DNA of 9,115 nucleotides from Sedimentibacter sp. Its GTDB lineage: Bacteria; Bacillota; Clostridia; Tissierellales; Sedimentibacteraceae. How positions within the stretch are numbered: the stretch's first letter is position 1; each line of letters opens with the position of its first letter. The notes below the pieces were generated by a model. It was not told the origin of the DNA. It saw only the letters and a list, made by a program, of their open reading frames with translations, and did no database searches. The stretch covers positions 1 through 9,115 of the forward strand of contig JAQSYS010000076.1 in assembly GCA_029256005.1 (NCBI GenBank), written 5' to 3'. The position numbers and the translations under genes were made by a program. Below are positions 1 through 6,904 of the stretch, in pieces.

Positions 1-831
1 TGTAATACCCATTATTAATGTATAGTCTCTGTTGGTAATACTTGTAGTAAATAAAGAACCAATACCTGAAATACCAAATACCTTTTCAACAACGAATGAG
101 CCAGTTATAAGACTTGCGATCATAGGTCCCAAGTACGTAACAACAGGAATTAATGCATTTCTTAAAGCATGTTTTATAATAACAACACCCTCTGCTAATC
201 CTTTTGCTCTGGCAGTTCTGATGTAATCCTGCTGTAGCACATCCAATACTGATGTTCTTGTAAGTCTTGTAACATAAGCAAGTGAAAACATTCCTATACA
301 AAGAATCGGCCCAATGTAATGTTTCCATGTACCTGTACCAAATGATGGAACCAAACCTAGCTTTCTGTTAAAAACATAAAGGAACAGTGTTGCAAAAACA
401 AAGCTTGGGATTGTTGCTCCCAGTGTAGATATAATCATCATCACCCTGTCCGGAATTTTGTTTTGTTTTAGTGCTGATATTATTCCGAAAGAAATACCTA
501 CAACTATTATAAATAATGATGACCATGAACCTATTCTTAATGAGTACGGAAATCCATCAGATATTATTTGATTTGTAGTCAAACCAATTTTTTTGAAGGA
601 TACTCCAAAATCACCCGTCATATAATTCTTTAAATAAGTTACATACTGTTCAGTTAATGGTTTGTCTAATCCATATTTTGCTTTAATTGCTGCTTCAACC
701 TCAGGCTGCAAAGCCTTTCCTGATGATAATGGGTCTCCAGGAATGCTGTTCATTAAAATGAAGGTTAAAGTCAAAATAAACCATATAGTAATTATTGCTG
801 ATATAATTCTTTTTACTATATATTTTACCAC
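1..831 (-). CDS. Peptide/nickel-type ABC transporter permease, OppB/DppB family (3' end outside window)
   Basis: This is the inner-membrane channel subunit of a peptide-type ABC importer; it would pair with a second permease, two ATPases and a lipoprotein binding protein that are not in the window. The visible 277 codons run without a stop to the left edge. Hydrophobic segments are seen at about residues 9-28, 103-121, 131-153, 173-190 and 227-245. The cytoplasmic EAA-type loop that contacts the ATPase is clear at about 201-230 (DYIRTARAKGL followed by HALRNALIPV). The N-terminal pattern (VKRI, then IPGDP, then YGLDKP) is typical of the family. The family is usually a little over 300 residues, so about 30 are missing. 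The start is GTG, because AGAGGAG lies 8 nt upstream and no ATG fits the N-terminus. It has its own promoter about 35 nt upstream. Substrate class (di- or oligopeptide) is inferred from the family and the adjacent peptidases. Confidence 0.93.
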   Translation of the reverse strand, partial: MVKYIVKRIISAIITIWFILTLTFILMNSIPGDPLSSGKALQPEVEAAIKAKYGLDKPLTEQYVTYLKNYMTGDFGVSFKKIGLTTNQIISDGFPYSLRIGSWSSLFIIVVGISFGIISALKQNKIPDRVMMIISTLGATIPSFVFATLFLYVFNRKLGLVPSFGTGTWKHYIGPILCIGMFSLAYVTRLTRTSVLDVLQQDYIRTARAKGLAEGVVIIKHALRNALIPVVTYLGPMIASLITGSFVVEKVFGISGIGSLFTTSITNRDYTLIMGIT

Positions 832-839
832 TTTTATTT

Positions 840-846
840 CTCCTCT
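840..846 (-). promoter_or_regulatory. Ribosome binding site deciding the GTG start of the permease
   Basis: On the minus strand this reads AGAGGAG, 8 nt before the GTG at 831-829. It supports a GTG start for the permease gene, where no in-frame ATG exists nearby. Confidence 0.75.
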
Positions 847-866
847 CTTAGCTAAATGTGTAAATT

Positions 867-895
867 ATTATAACACAACATTCGACATATTTCAA
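867..895 (-). promoter_or_regulatory. Sigma-70/SigA-type promoter of the permease operon
   Basis: On the minus strand, TTGAAA (890-895) and a perfect TATAAT (867-872) are separated by exactly 17 bp. Transcription would start near 860, leaving a 5' leader of about 30 nt that is too short for a riboswitch. The quality of the match and its position directly before the RBS make it a strong candidate. Confidence 0.75.
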
Positions 896-932
896 TAATA
901 TTATTTATATGCTTAAAATGATTAAATATTAC

Positions 933-961
933 TGAAATCGTTTATTGCAATAATGAAATCG
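933..961. repeat. Direct repeats TGAAATCG flanking a 12-bp perfect palindrome (candidate operator)
   Basis: TGAAATCG occurs at 933-940 and again at 954-961, a period of exactly 21 bp or two helical turns. Between them lies the perfect palindrome TTATTGCAATAA (942-953). The element is centred about 55 bp upstream of the -35 box of the permease promoter, a position suited to an activator or a looping repressor. The protein that binds it, if any, is unknown. Confidence 0.45.
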
Positions 962-1049
962 AATTCAAATTACTGGTAATTTTCTCTATTTCTACATCGT
1001 TAGTATATTACTGTATGCATCTATATTCATTTATTTTAAATATAAAATT

Positions 1050-1117
1050 GAAAACAGGCAATTTTTTACACTCAAAAAAGTCGTTTTGTAATCGAAATGC
1101 AAACAATACCTGCTTTC
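1050..1117 (-). terminator. Weak possible terminator stem after pepD
   Basis: On the minus strand GAAAGCAGG (1117-1109) can pair with CCTGTTTTC (1058-1050) using one G-T wobble. The loop is long (50 nt), and the sequence after the stem is AT-rich (AATTTTATATTT) rather than a clean T run. It starts 16 nt after the pepD stop, and a fresh promoter follows, so termination here is plausible. The structure is far weaker than the terminator at 4245-4281. Confidence 0.25.
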
Positions 1118-1133
1118 GTTAATGAATATATTG

Positions 1134-2546
1134 CTATTTGATTCTTTTTAAAATTTCCAACAACAAGTTATAAACGTTCTCTGTAGATTTAATACTTATA
1201 TGTTCATTCGGAGAATGAACATCATATGCATCAGGACCCATAGAGATAGCATCAAGTCCACTAATTTTTTCCAGCAATAAACCACACTCAAGACCAGCGT
1301 GAATTGCACTTACAACAGGTTCGTGACCATAAATATTTTTGAATGTCTCGATACAAATTTCTCTTAATTCAGATTCCTTTGCATATTCCCATCCAGGATA
1401 AAAACCACCTATATTGCATTCAATGTCCAGCGTTTCTCCGATTTGTTTCATAATTTGTGCAATATTGTCTGTAAGTAAAGATTTAACAGAGCTTCTTGCT
1501 TGATTTTGTAATTCTACATATTCTTCATTTTGAGTAATTACTCCCAAATTGTTCGAACTTATAACCAAATCAATAGCTGTGCTTTTTGTAAACACACCGG
1601 TAGGTATTAAGTTTATTGCATGTACAACTTTTTTAAATACATCTTTTACTAATGGTGCAGCTTCATAACCCAAATTTTCTAAAGTGACATTAACAGCTGA
1701 ATCTGTAAATGAATACTCATTTTTTAAAATATTATTCCATTTGATTATTTTTTCTTGAACCTTTTCCATATTACTTACAGCAATTAAGGCTTGTGATTCT
1801 CTTGGTATTGCATTTCCTTTTGAACCACCCTTTATACTTATTAATTCAATGTCATCATACAAGTCATAAAGTATTCTTCCCAGAATTTTATTGGCATTTC
1901 CCCTTTCCTTATCTATATCCGAACCAATACTTACTTTGTATGCTACTTTTTTTATGTCCTGATATTTAACCGGAATTCTGAAGTTTATTCCTCCACCACC
2001 TGCGCAGCCGCAAGTAAATACTCCTTCCTCCTCGCTATCTAAATTTAACAAATACCTTGCTTTAAAGATATTAGCATCAACATTTTCAGCTCCAGTCATA
2101 CCCTTTTCTTCATCAACAGTTATTAATACTTCTAAAGGAGGATGTTTAACATCATCAGAATCCAGTATAGACAAAGCATATGCTACAGCTATACCGTTAT
2201 CTGCCCCCAATGTAGTTTCAGTAGCATATAAATTCCCTTCAATGATTCTTAGTTTAATGGGATCTTTTTCAAAGTCATGCTTCACACCTTCGTTTTTTTC
2301 ACAAACCATATCCATATGCCCTTGGAGCATAACTGTCGGAGAATTTTCATAACCTACAGTTGCAGGCTTTTTTATTATTATATTAAAGTAATCATCCTGT
2401 ATGACATCCCAGCCCTTTAATTTTGCCAAGTTGTATAAATAATCTGAAATCTGCTTTTCATTGCCTGAGCCTCGGGGTATTTGTGATATTTCTTCAAAAT
2501 AATAAAACACCTTTTCTGGTTTTAATCCTTCTAGTACCCTTTTCAT
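1134..2546 (-). CDS. pepD: Aminoacyl-histidine/cytosol non-specific dipeptidase PepD (peptidase family M20)
   Basis: This cytosolic di-zinc aminopeptidase hydrolyses unblocked dipeptides with broad specificity, including Xaa-His, in the last step of peptide breakdown. At 470 residues it is close to the usual length for PepD. The M20 active site is complete. H77 and D79 lie in QGHMDM, the bridging aspartate D116 in LGADNG, the catalytic glutamate E146 and ligand E147 in DEEKGM, D170 in NLDSEEEG, and the C-terminal ligand histidine is probably H444 in DVHSPNEH. A dimerisation/lid domain fills roughly 185-390. There is no signal peptide. The start has a good RBS (AGGAG, 7 nt upstream). It is the last gene of a three-gene unit after the M19 dipeptidase and lepB, 40 bp behind lepB, with no promoter seen in that gap. 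The same unit thus carries two unrelated dipeptidases. Confidence 0.93.
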   Translation of the reverse strand: MKRVLEGLKPEKVFYYFEEISQIPRGSGNEKQISDYLYNLAKLKGWDVIQDDYFNIIIKKPATVGYENSPTVMLQGHMDMVCEKNEGVKHDFEKDPIKLRIIEGNLYATETTLGADNGIAVAYALSILDSDDVKHPPLEVLITVDEEKGMTGAENVDANIFKARYLLNLDSEEEGVFTCGCAGGGGINFRIPVKYQDIKKVAYKVSIGSDIDKERGNANKILGRILYDLYDDIELISIKGGSKGNAIPRESQALIAVSNMEKVQEKIIKWNNILKNEYSFTDSAVNVTLENLGYEAAPLVKDVFKKVVHAINLIPTGVFTKSTAIDLVISSNNLGVITQNEEYVELQNQARSSVKSLLTDNIAQIMKQIGETLDIECNIGGFYPGWEYAKESELREICIETFKNIYGHEPVVSAIHAGLECGLLLEKISGLDAISMGPDAYDVHSPNEHISIKSTENVYNLLLEILKRIK

Positions 2547-2586
2547 AATAACACTCCTATTTTAAAATTTTAAATTTAAATCTGAG

Positions 2587-3108
2587 TTATTCTACAGTTC
2601 CAATCCTATTAAACGGAAAAAATCTAAAAAGTACCTTGCCAATAATTTTACTTTCATTTATATATGGATTTTCCCAGTAACGAGCATCATAAGATATTGG
2701 CCTGTTGTCTCCAAAAAACAAGTACGAGTTTTCAGGAACAGTAAACTCCTTTTCTTCGTATTCTGCTTCTTTTGCATAAGGTTCATCTAACTTTTCATCG
2801 TTTATATAAACGCTACCATCTGTTTTGACCGTAACTTTTTCTCCCGGCAAACCAATTAGTCTCTTAACAAGTCTTTTTTCTTCAAGTTCATCGGATTTAA
2901 ATACTAATATATCTCCCCGCTTCGCATCCTCTATTTTAAATAATTCATTGACATACAGCCTATCACCTGGCATAATTGTCTCTTCCATTGAACCTGTTGG
3001 TACTGTAACTAAAATAAAAATAAACTTATTTAAAAATATTACTATAACAAGAGCTATTGTAATAGGCACAACCCACTCTTTGATTAAATATCTCATTCTA
3101 TTTTCCAT
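2587..3108 (-). CDS. lepB: Type I signal peptidase
   Basis: This membrane-anchored serine protease removes signal peptides from secreted proteins. One N-terminal transmembrane segment is seen at about residues 12-36, and the catalytic domain faces outside. Box B holds the nucleophile S40 (VPTGSMEETIMPGD). Box D holds the general base K82 (RLVKRLIGLPGE). Box E reads GDNRPISYDARYW, with alanine in place of the usual second serine of SxDSR. At 173 residues it is a standard Gram-positive SipS-type enzyme. Start choice is uncertain. AAAGGA directly abuts the ATG at 3108, too close to serve it, so translation may begin at the fifth codon (ATG at 3096-3094, giving MRYLIKEW and 169 residues). It lies 9 nt after the M19 dipeptidase stop and 40 bp before pepD, so it is almost certainly cotranscribed with two cytosolic dipeptidases. 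Confidence 0.92.
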   Translation of the reverse strand: MENRMRYLIKEWVVPITIALVIVIFLNKFIFILVTVPTGSMEETIMPGDRLYVNELFKIEDAKRGDILVFKSDELEEKRLVKRLIGLPGEKVTVKTDGSVYINDEKLDEPYAKEAEYEEKEFTVPENSYLFFGDNRPISYDARYWENPYINESKIIGKVLFRFFPFNRIGTVE

Positions 3109-3114
3109 TCCTTT
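3109..3114 (-). promoter_or_regulatory. Ribosome binding site with ambiguous start for lepB
   Basis: AAAGGA on the minus strand ends immediately before the first ATG (3108-3106) and 12 nt before the second in-frame ATG (3096-3094). The zero spacing disfavours the first ATG. A further GGA inside the first codons lies 7 nt before the second ATG. Confidence 0.4.
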
Positions 3115-3117
3115 ATT

Positions 3118-4146
3118 TTATTGTAGTATATCGCTAAACACCCTGTAGAAATTTCCTCCGATAATTAACTTAGCATCTTCTTCTGTAATTCCTCTTTTTA
3201 AAAGCTCTTCTGTCAGTAATACTGCTTCTGCATGAGAGCTCAGACTGTCACTGTTATGAGCCACATATTTAAACTTAAGCTCACTGTCATAAAAGTTGTT
3301 ACAAAGATCAAATCCATAACCAACGTGTTTAGCTCCAACTAAATTAACCATGTATTCAATATGATCAGCCAGCTTTTTAATAGGGTCTTCACCTTCTTCG
3401 ACTCCAGCGATATTTTTATAAGCATTTATTCCTATGACGCCATTTCTGTCTGCAATAGCCTTAATTTGATCATCAGTTAAGTTACGCATTCTGCTATGTA
3501 TATTTCTCACATTTGAATGAGAAGCGATAAATGGTTTATTAGTAAACTTGATTATATCCCAAAATCCTTCGTCATTTAAGTGACTTACATCAATTAGCAT
3601 ATTCATTTCTTCCATTTTTCTAACTACATTTACCCCAAATTTAGTAAGACCACCTTTTTGTCCTTCTTCAACAGGACTGAAGCTGCAACCATCAGCAACA
3701 TAATTTCTTCTGCTCCACACTAAACCTGCTGCACGAACTCCTAATTCATAAAAGATTTTCAACATCTTAATGTCATTCCCTATTGGCTCCAAACCTTCAA
3801 ATGATAAAATAATTCCAATTTTATTTTCTTCAACAACCTTCTTAAGCTGTTCTTTTGTTTTTATGAGTACGACCTCACCGTTGCATGTTTCAACATCTTC
3901 CATCAACGCGCTAATTTGTCCTAATGTCATTCTTAATGCCATTTCAGGCAAAAATATATCATCTAAAAATAAAGATGATACAATAATATTAAATCCTGCT
4001 TTTTTAAAATTATTAAGGTATTTATTTTTAATTACTTCTTTTTCTCCGGCTAAGTGCCTGTTGTAAATTTCTCCGGCTAAGTCTAAATGCGTATCAACAA
4101 CAACATTATTTTTATGTAAATTAAAAGCTAAATCTTTAAAATTCAT
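3118..4146 (-). CDS. Membrane-dipeptidase-like zinc dipeptidase (peptidase family M19)
   Basis: This is a TIM-barrel di-zinc dipeptidase of the renal (membrane) dipeptidase family. Bacterial members lack the secretion signal and act in the cytoplasm on dipeptides, sometimes with D-residues at the C-terminal position. The metal and substrate residues line up with the mammalian enzyme in order and spacing: H20 and D22 in DTHLD, bridging E117 in LSFEG, H189 in DVSHL, H210 in ASHSN, R221 in RNLTDDQ, and the late aspartate D280 in VGYGFD. The last motif is usually GSDFDG, so GYGFDLCN is a slight divergence. Length (342) is normal, with no signal peptide or transmembrane segment. The start follows AAGGAGTG with 5 nt spacing. 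It is the first gene of a unit with lepB and pepD and has its own promoter at 4176-4204. Confidence 0.93.
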   Translation of the reverse strand: MNFKDLAFNLHKNNVVVDTHLDLAGEIYNRHLAGEKEVIKNKYLNNFKKAGFNIIVSSLFLDDIFLPEMALRMTLGQISALMEDVETCNGEVVLIKTKEQLKKVVEENKIGIILSFEGLEPIGNDIKMLKIFYELGVRAAGLVWSRRNYVADGCSFSPVEEGQKGGLTKFGVNVVRKMEEMNMLIDVSHLNDEGFWDIIKFTNKPFIASHSNVRNIHSRMRNLTDDQIKAIADRNGVIGINAYKNIAGVEEGEDPIKKLADHIEYMVNLVGAKHVGYGFDLCNNFYDSELKFKYVAHNSDSLSSHAEAVLLTEELLKRGITEEDAKLIIGGNFYRVFSDILQ

Positions 4147-4175
4147 TTTTCACTCCTTAAGTCATTAATATAATC

Positions 4176-4204
4176 ATTATAATTAATATACGAATATTTT
4201 ACAA
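4176..4204 (-). promoter_or_regulatory. Sigma-70/SigA-type promoter of the M19-lepB-pepD operon
   Basis: On the minus strand TTGTAA (4199-4204) and a perfect TATAAT (4176-4181) are 17 bp apart. The expected start is near 4169, giving a leader of about 23 nt that contains the RBS. It lies just downstream of the terminator of the preceding gene. An imperfect AT-only dyad overlaps the -10 region, but it may be chance in such sequence. Confidence 0.65.
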
Positions 4205-4244
4205 GCAAAAATAAGGTAATTGGAAATTTATAATGAATATTTAA

Positions 4245-4281
4245 CAAAAAAATGAAAAGATTTGCACTTTTGTGCAAATCT
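4245..4281 (-). terminator. Rho-independent terminator after the M24 peptidase gene
   Basis: On the minus strand a perfect 10-bp stem (AGATTTGCAC and GTGCAAATCT, 4258-4281) closes a 4-nt AAAA loop. It is followed by a T-rich tract (TTTCATTTTTTT). The stem begins 17 nt after the stop codon at 4299. It separates the upstream oxidoreductase/M24 transcription from the M19 operon. Confidence 0.93.
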
Positions 4282-4298
4282 AAAATCATTCCAAACTA

Positions 4299-5393
4299 TT
4301 AATTTTTAATTATCTTTATTTCCTTAGATGCCTTATTTAAAACTTCATTGCCGTTTTTAGTAACAGCAACAATATTTTCAATACGCATTCCAAACTTTCC
4401 TGCTATGTATATTCCTGGCTCTATACTGAAAACCATGCCTTTTTCTAAATTTCTTTTATTGCTTGCCTTGATGTCCGGCGACTCATGCACAGAATATCCT
4501 ATACCGTGACCAAGTCTGGTAAAGAAATATTTGCCATACCCGGATTTTTCTATTACCTCTCTTGCGGCTTTATCAACATCAGGTATATATGCTCCTTCAA
4601 CAGCAGCTTTTTCACCTGCTTCTTGAGAAGCAAGAACAATTTCATACACATGTCTTTCTTCTTCTGAAATATCTCCAACAAATACGGTTCTTGACATATC
4701 AGCACACATATCATTATACTTACATCCCCAATCAAGTACTATTACATCCTTTTCCTGTATAACTCTTTGGTCAGAATTGTAATGAGGATATGATGAATTA
4801 GGTCCTGAACAAACCATTGTAAAACCTTCATCAGCACCCTTTTCCTTGAAAATTTCGTTCATTTTTCTTGCAATATCTGCTTCTTTTATTCCAGGCTTGA
4901 TAAATTTAAGCAAATCTTCATAAGATTCATCCGTTATCCTGGCAGCCATTCTTAAGTTATCCAGCTCTTCCTCATCTTTTATCATTCGCATTTCTTCCAG
5001 AAGAGGTTTTCCATTAACAAACTTCACATTAACTGCATCCATTATCTGAAGGATTAAAAATGCTCTTTCAGTTGAATTTACAGCAATGGTTTTTCCTATT
5101 AATCCATTTTCTTCAAATGCCTTTTTAACAGTATCAGTGAATATATCCCCATCAAACCATCCGTATACCTTTACGTCCGGTCCAAGAACATCCTGAATTT
5201 CATCTACTGTCAATAAATTGCATACATAAAAATAAGTTCCATCGTTTTTAATTATCAACGCCTGAAATCTTTCACACAGATGTGTGTTGTGACCCATTAT
5301 GAATTCCATTTCTTCTGAAGGAGCAATCAATATGGCATCTGTATTATTTTTCTGTAAAACACTTACAAGTTTATCGAAATACTTTTTATTCAT
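4299..5393 (-). CDS. M24-family metallopeptidase, Xaa-Pro aminopeptidase/dipeptidase type
   Basis: This cytosolic pita-bread-fold metallopeptidase is of the PepP/PepQ group, which cleaves the bond before proline. It has an N-terminal creatinase-like domain (about 1-135) and a C-terminal catalytic domain (about 140-364). All five metal ligands are present: D221 (LDWGCKY), D232 (ADMSRT), H296 (GHGIGY), E325 (SIEPGIY) and E339 (MRIEN). Supporting histidines H204 (PHYNSD) and H303 (VHE) are also present. Length (364) fits the family. The start at 5393 follows GGGAGGA with close spacing of 3-4 nt. It lies 91 bp after the DAO-like gene with no terminator between, so it may be partly read through from the oxidoreductase operon, and a possible promoter is present in the gap. 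Release of proline or hydroxyproline from peptides would connect it to that operon. Aminopeptidase versus dipeptidase activity cannot be settled here. Confidence 0.92.
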   Translation of the reverse strand: MNKKYFDKLVSVLQKNNTDAILIAPSEEMEFIMGHNTHLCERFQALIIKNDGTYFYVCNLLTVDEIQDVLGPDVKVYGWFDGDIFTDTVKKAFEENGLIGKTIAVNSTERAFLILQIMDAVNVKFVNGKPLLEEMRMIKDEEELDNLRMAARITDESYEDLLKFIKPGIKEADIARKMNEIFKEKGADEGFTMVCSGPNSSYPHYNSDQRVIQEKDVIVLDWGCKYNDMCADMSRTVFVGDISEEERHVYEIVLASQEAGEKAAVEGAYIPDVDKAAREVIEKSGYGKYFFTRLGHGIGYSVHESPDIKASNKRNLEKGMVFSIEPGIYIAGKFGMRIENIVAVTKNGNEVLNKASKEIKIIKN

Positions 5394-5421
5394 AAATCCT
5401 CCCGTTATAATTCATTTTGCT

Positions 5422-5467
5422 ATTATAATATCAAATATTTATAAAAACCACAACGTAATTACTTCAA
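5422..5467 (-). promoter_or_regulatory. Possible promoter(s) for the M24 peptidase gene
   Basis: On the minus strand TTGAAG (5462-5467) and TATAAA (5438-5443) are 18 bp apart. A second, perfect TATAAT lies at 5422-5427 but has no good -35 at 17 bp. This suggests an internal promoter in the 91-bp gap, although AT-rich sequence makes chance matches likely. No terminator hairpin is seen in the gap. Confidence 0.4.
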
Positions 5468-5484
5468 ATTTGTTTAGTCTAACT

Positions 5485-6633
5485 TTACACTACTGAAGGT
5501 TCGAGAAGTAAATTACCTGTTTTAAATCTGTTTAAATTCAGCATGCTCACATCTATAGTTGGCTTTTCACCTAAAATCATTTCAGACATCACTATTCCTG
5601 TAATAGGTCCAAACATAAAACCATGACCACTATAGCCAACACATAGGTAAAAACCTTCAATATTATCCGCTTTATCATATATAGGTTGTTTGTCAGGTGT
5701 CATATTGTAAAGTCCAGCCCATTGTCTTACTACTCTTAATTTTGATATTGGAGGGAGAATTGCGTCAATTGTTTTAGCCATTTCTTCAAGAAAGTGCCAG
5801 CTTGAAGTTATTCTCAAGTCTCTAGGTTCATTTGCATCCCCTCTACCCATAATAAATGAACCCTCAGGTGACTGCTGCACGTATAAATTCAGTCCAAAAC
5901 TCATAACCATTGGATCCTGCATCGGTTCAACAGGTTCAGTAACAAGTATCTGATGCCTTTCAGAATAAACAGGAATATCCAATCCAATCATATCGCATAT
6001 GTTTTTAGAATATGCATTTGTTGCATTTACAACTATGTTTGTAGAAATAAATCCCTTGTTTGTATCTACACCAACGACTCTTCCATTTTCAGTTTTTATT
6101 CCTGTTACCTCAGTGAATGTGTTAAATTCAACGCCAAGACGTTTAGCTGCTTTATAAAAAGCATCCGTTGTTTTGAAAGGGTTTAGGAAACCATCCTTTT
6201 CACAAAAAGCTGCGCCCTTAAGCATATCAGTATTTAAATAAGGAACAATTTCTCTAGCCTCTTCTAATGAAAGAAGTTTTGAAGGTATACCACACGAATG
6301 CTGCACCTCAATATTTTTTTTGAACTGCTCGATTTCCTTATCAGTATCAGCTATCAGCAAATATCCCTTTTGCTTAAAATCAACATCTCTATCATATTCA
6401 AGAATCTCATTTGCATGTTCATAGAATTCTATGCTCTCTTTTGCAATCTTGCAGTTCATTTCTGTGCCCCACTGCATTCTGACGCCTGCACCGCATCTAC
6501 CTGTTGAACCTGAGCATATATAATTCTTTTCCAACACAACGATATTTTTTACACCCTTTTTTGCTAAATTATAAGCAGTTGAGCACCCAGAAATCCCTGC
6601 GCCTATAATTACCACTTCAGCACTATTCTTCAT
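5485..6633 (-). CDS. DAO-family FAD-dependent oxidoreductase, catalytic (beta) subunit of an amine/imino-acid dehydrogenase
   Basis: This is probably the substrate-oxidising subunit of the five-gene complex, taking electrons from a C-N bond of an amino or imino acid. The N-terminal Rossmann dinucleotide-binding motif is GAGISG (11-16), with E35 as the ribose-binding acid. An SGSTGRCGAG segment follows (41-50), and the C-terminal FAD-contact motif GYSGHGFMFGP lies at 333-343. These patterns and the length of 382 place it with HcnC, sarcosine oxidase beta, the opine/D-hydroxyproline dehydrogenase beta subunits and the beta subunit of archaeal dye-linked L-proline dehydrogenase. The start follows AGGAGG with 9 nt spacing. 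The ATG lies 11 nt inside the end of the BFD gene, so translation is coupled. It is the last gene of the operon, followed 91 bp later by the M24 peptidase. The exact substrate is unknown; proline, hydroxyproline, sarcosine, glycine and opines are all possible. Confidence 0.9.
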   Translation of the reverse strand: MKNSAEVVIIGAGISGCSTAYNLAKKGVKNIVVLEKNYICSGSTGRCGAGVRMQWGTEMNCKIAKESIEFYEHANEILEYDRDVDFKQKGYLLIADTDKEIEQFKKNIEVQHSCGIPSKLLSLEEAREIVPYLNTDMLKGAAFCEKDGFLNPFKTTDAFYKAAKRLGVEFNTFTEVTGIKTENGRVVGVDTNKGFISTNIVVNATNAYSKNICDMIGLDIPVYSERHQILVTEPVEPMQDPMVMSFGLNLYVQQSPEGSFIMGRGDANEPRDLRITSSWHFLEEMAKTIDAILPPISKLRVVRQWAGLYNMTPDKQPIYDKADNIEGFYLCVGYSGHGFMFGPITGIVMSEMILGEKPTIDVSMLNLNRFKTGNLLLEPSVV

Positions 6634-6904
6634 TTCTTCTGCCCTCCTCAGCTATAAGACCTAGTTTAACTCCCACTACAGGAGGTCTTGTGGTTTGGAA
6701 TTTAATGTCTGCTATATTTTGTCCGGTAGCACTTGCTATTTCTCTCAAAACTAATTGTCCGCAAGTCTTTCCCTGACATGGCCCCATGCCAATTCGAGTA
6801 ATTCTTTTTATTTCATCATATGTTACATATCCTTCTTTTATTAAGTCTCTTACCTGCTGTAATGTAACATCTGAGCATCTACAAATAATAGTATTATCTT
6901 CCAT
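6623..6904 (-). CDS. BFD-like [2Fe-2S]-binding protein (stand-alone electron-transfer subunit)
   Basis: This 93-residue protein consists almost entirely of a BFD-type (bacterioferritin-associated-ferredoxin-like) [2Fe-2S] domain. The ligands are C8 and C10 (ICRCSDV) and C43 and C48 (GPCQGKTC), the standard CxC...CxxxxC arrangement. In HcnB and related alpha subunits this domain is normally fused at the C-terminus of the FAD protein; here it is a separate gene. The tail (about 70-93, RPPVVGVKLG and then acidic) resembles the linker that follows the domain in fused versions. Its ATG overlaps the stop of the ferredoxin-like gene by one base (TAATG), and AAGGTGG lies about 7 nt upstream. Its own end overlaps the DAO gene by 11 nt. 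It probably relays electrons inside the complex, which is inferred from family and context. Confidence 0.9.
   Translation of the reverse strand: MEDNTIICRCSDVTLQQVRDLIKEGYVTYDEIKRITRIGMGPCQGKTCGQLVLREIASATGQNIADIKFQTTRPPVVGVKLGLIAEEGRRNEE

Larger units (their letters stand above)
832..1133. other. Intergenic region between pepD and the permease gene
   Basis: This 302-bp, very AT-rich stretch holds no credible gene on either strand. From right to left on the minus strand it contains the 3' trailer of pepD with a possible weak stem, then a palindrome flanked by direct repeats (933-961), then the permease promoter (867-895) and RBS (840-846). The segment around 962-1045 shows nothing recognisable beyond AT-rich sequence. 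Confidence 0.6.

Noticed and set aside
86..328. Small minus-strand open frame inside the permease gene, and a plus-strand one at 32-226
   Set aside because: Both overlap the ABC permease reading frame, which has continuous family motifs. Neither has an RBS or a recognisable product.
832..866. Riboswitch or T-box leader for the peptide permease
   Set aside because: The leader from the strong promoter is only about 30 nt and has no T-box, stems or conserved core.
2825..3148. Plus-strand open frame of 107 codons across lepB
   Set aside because: It is antisense to clear signal peptidase motifs, has no RBS, and has the composition expected of a complementary frame.
4164..4190. AT-only imperfect dyad overlapping the -10 of the M19 operon as an operator
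   Set aside because: It is made only of A and T apart from the centre and needs an insertion to align, so it is likely chance in AT-rich promoter DNA.
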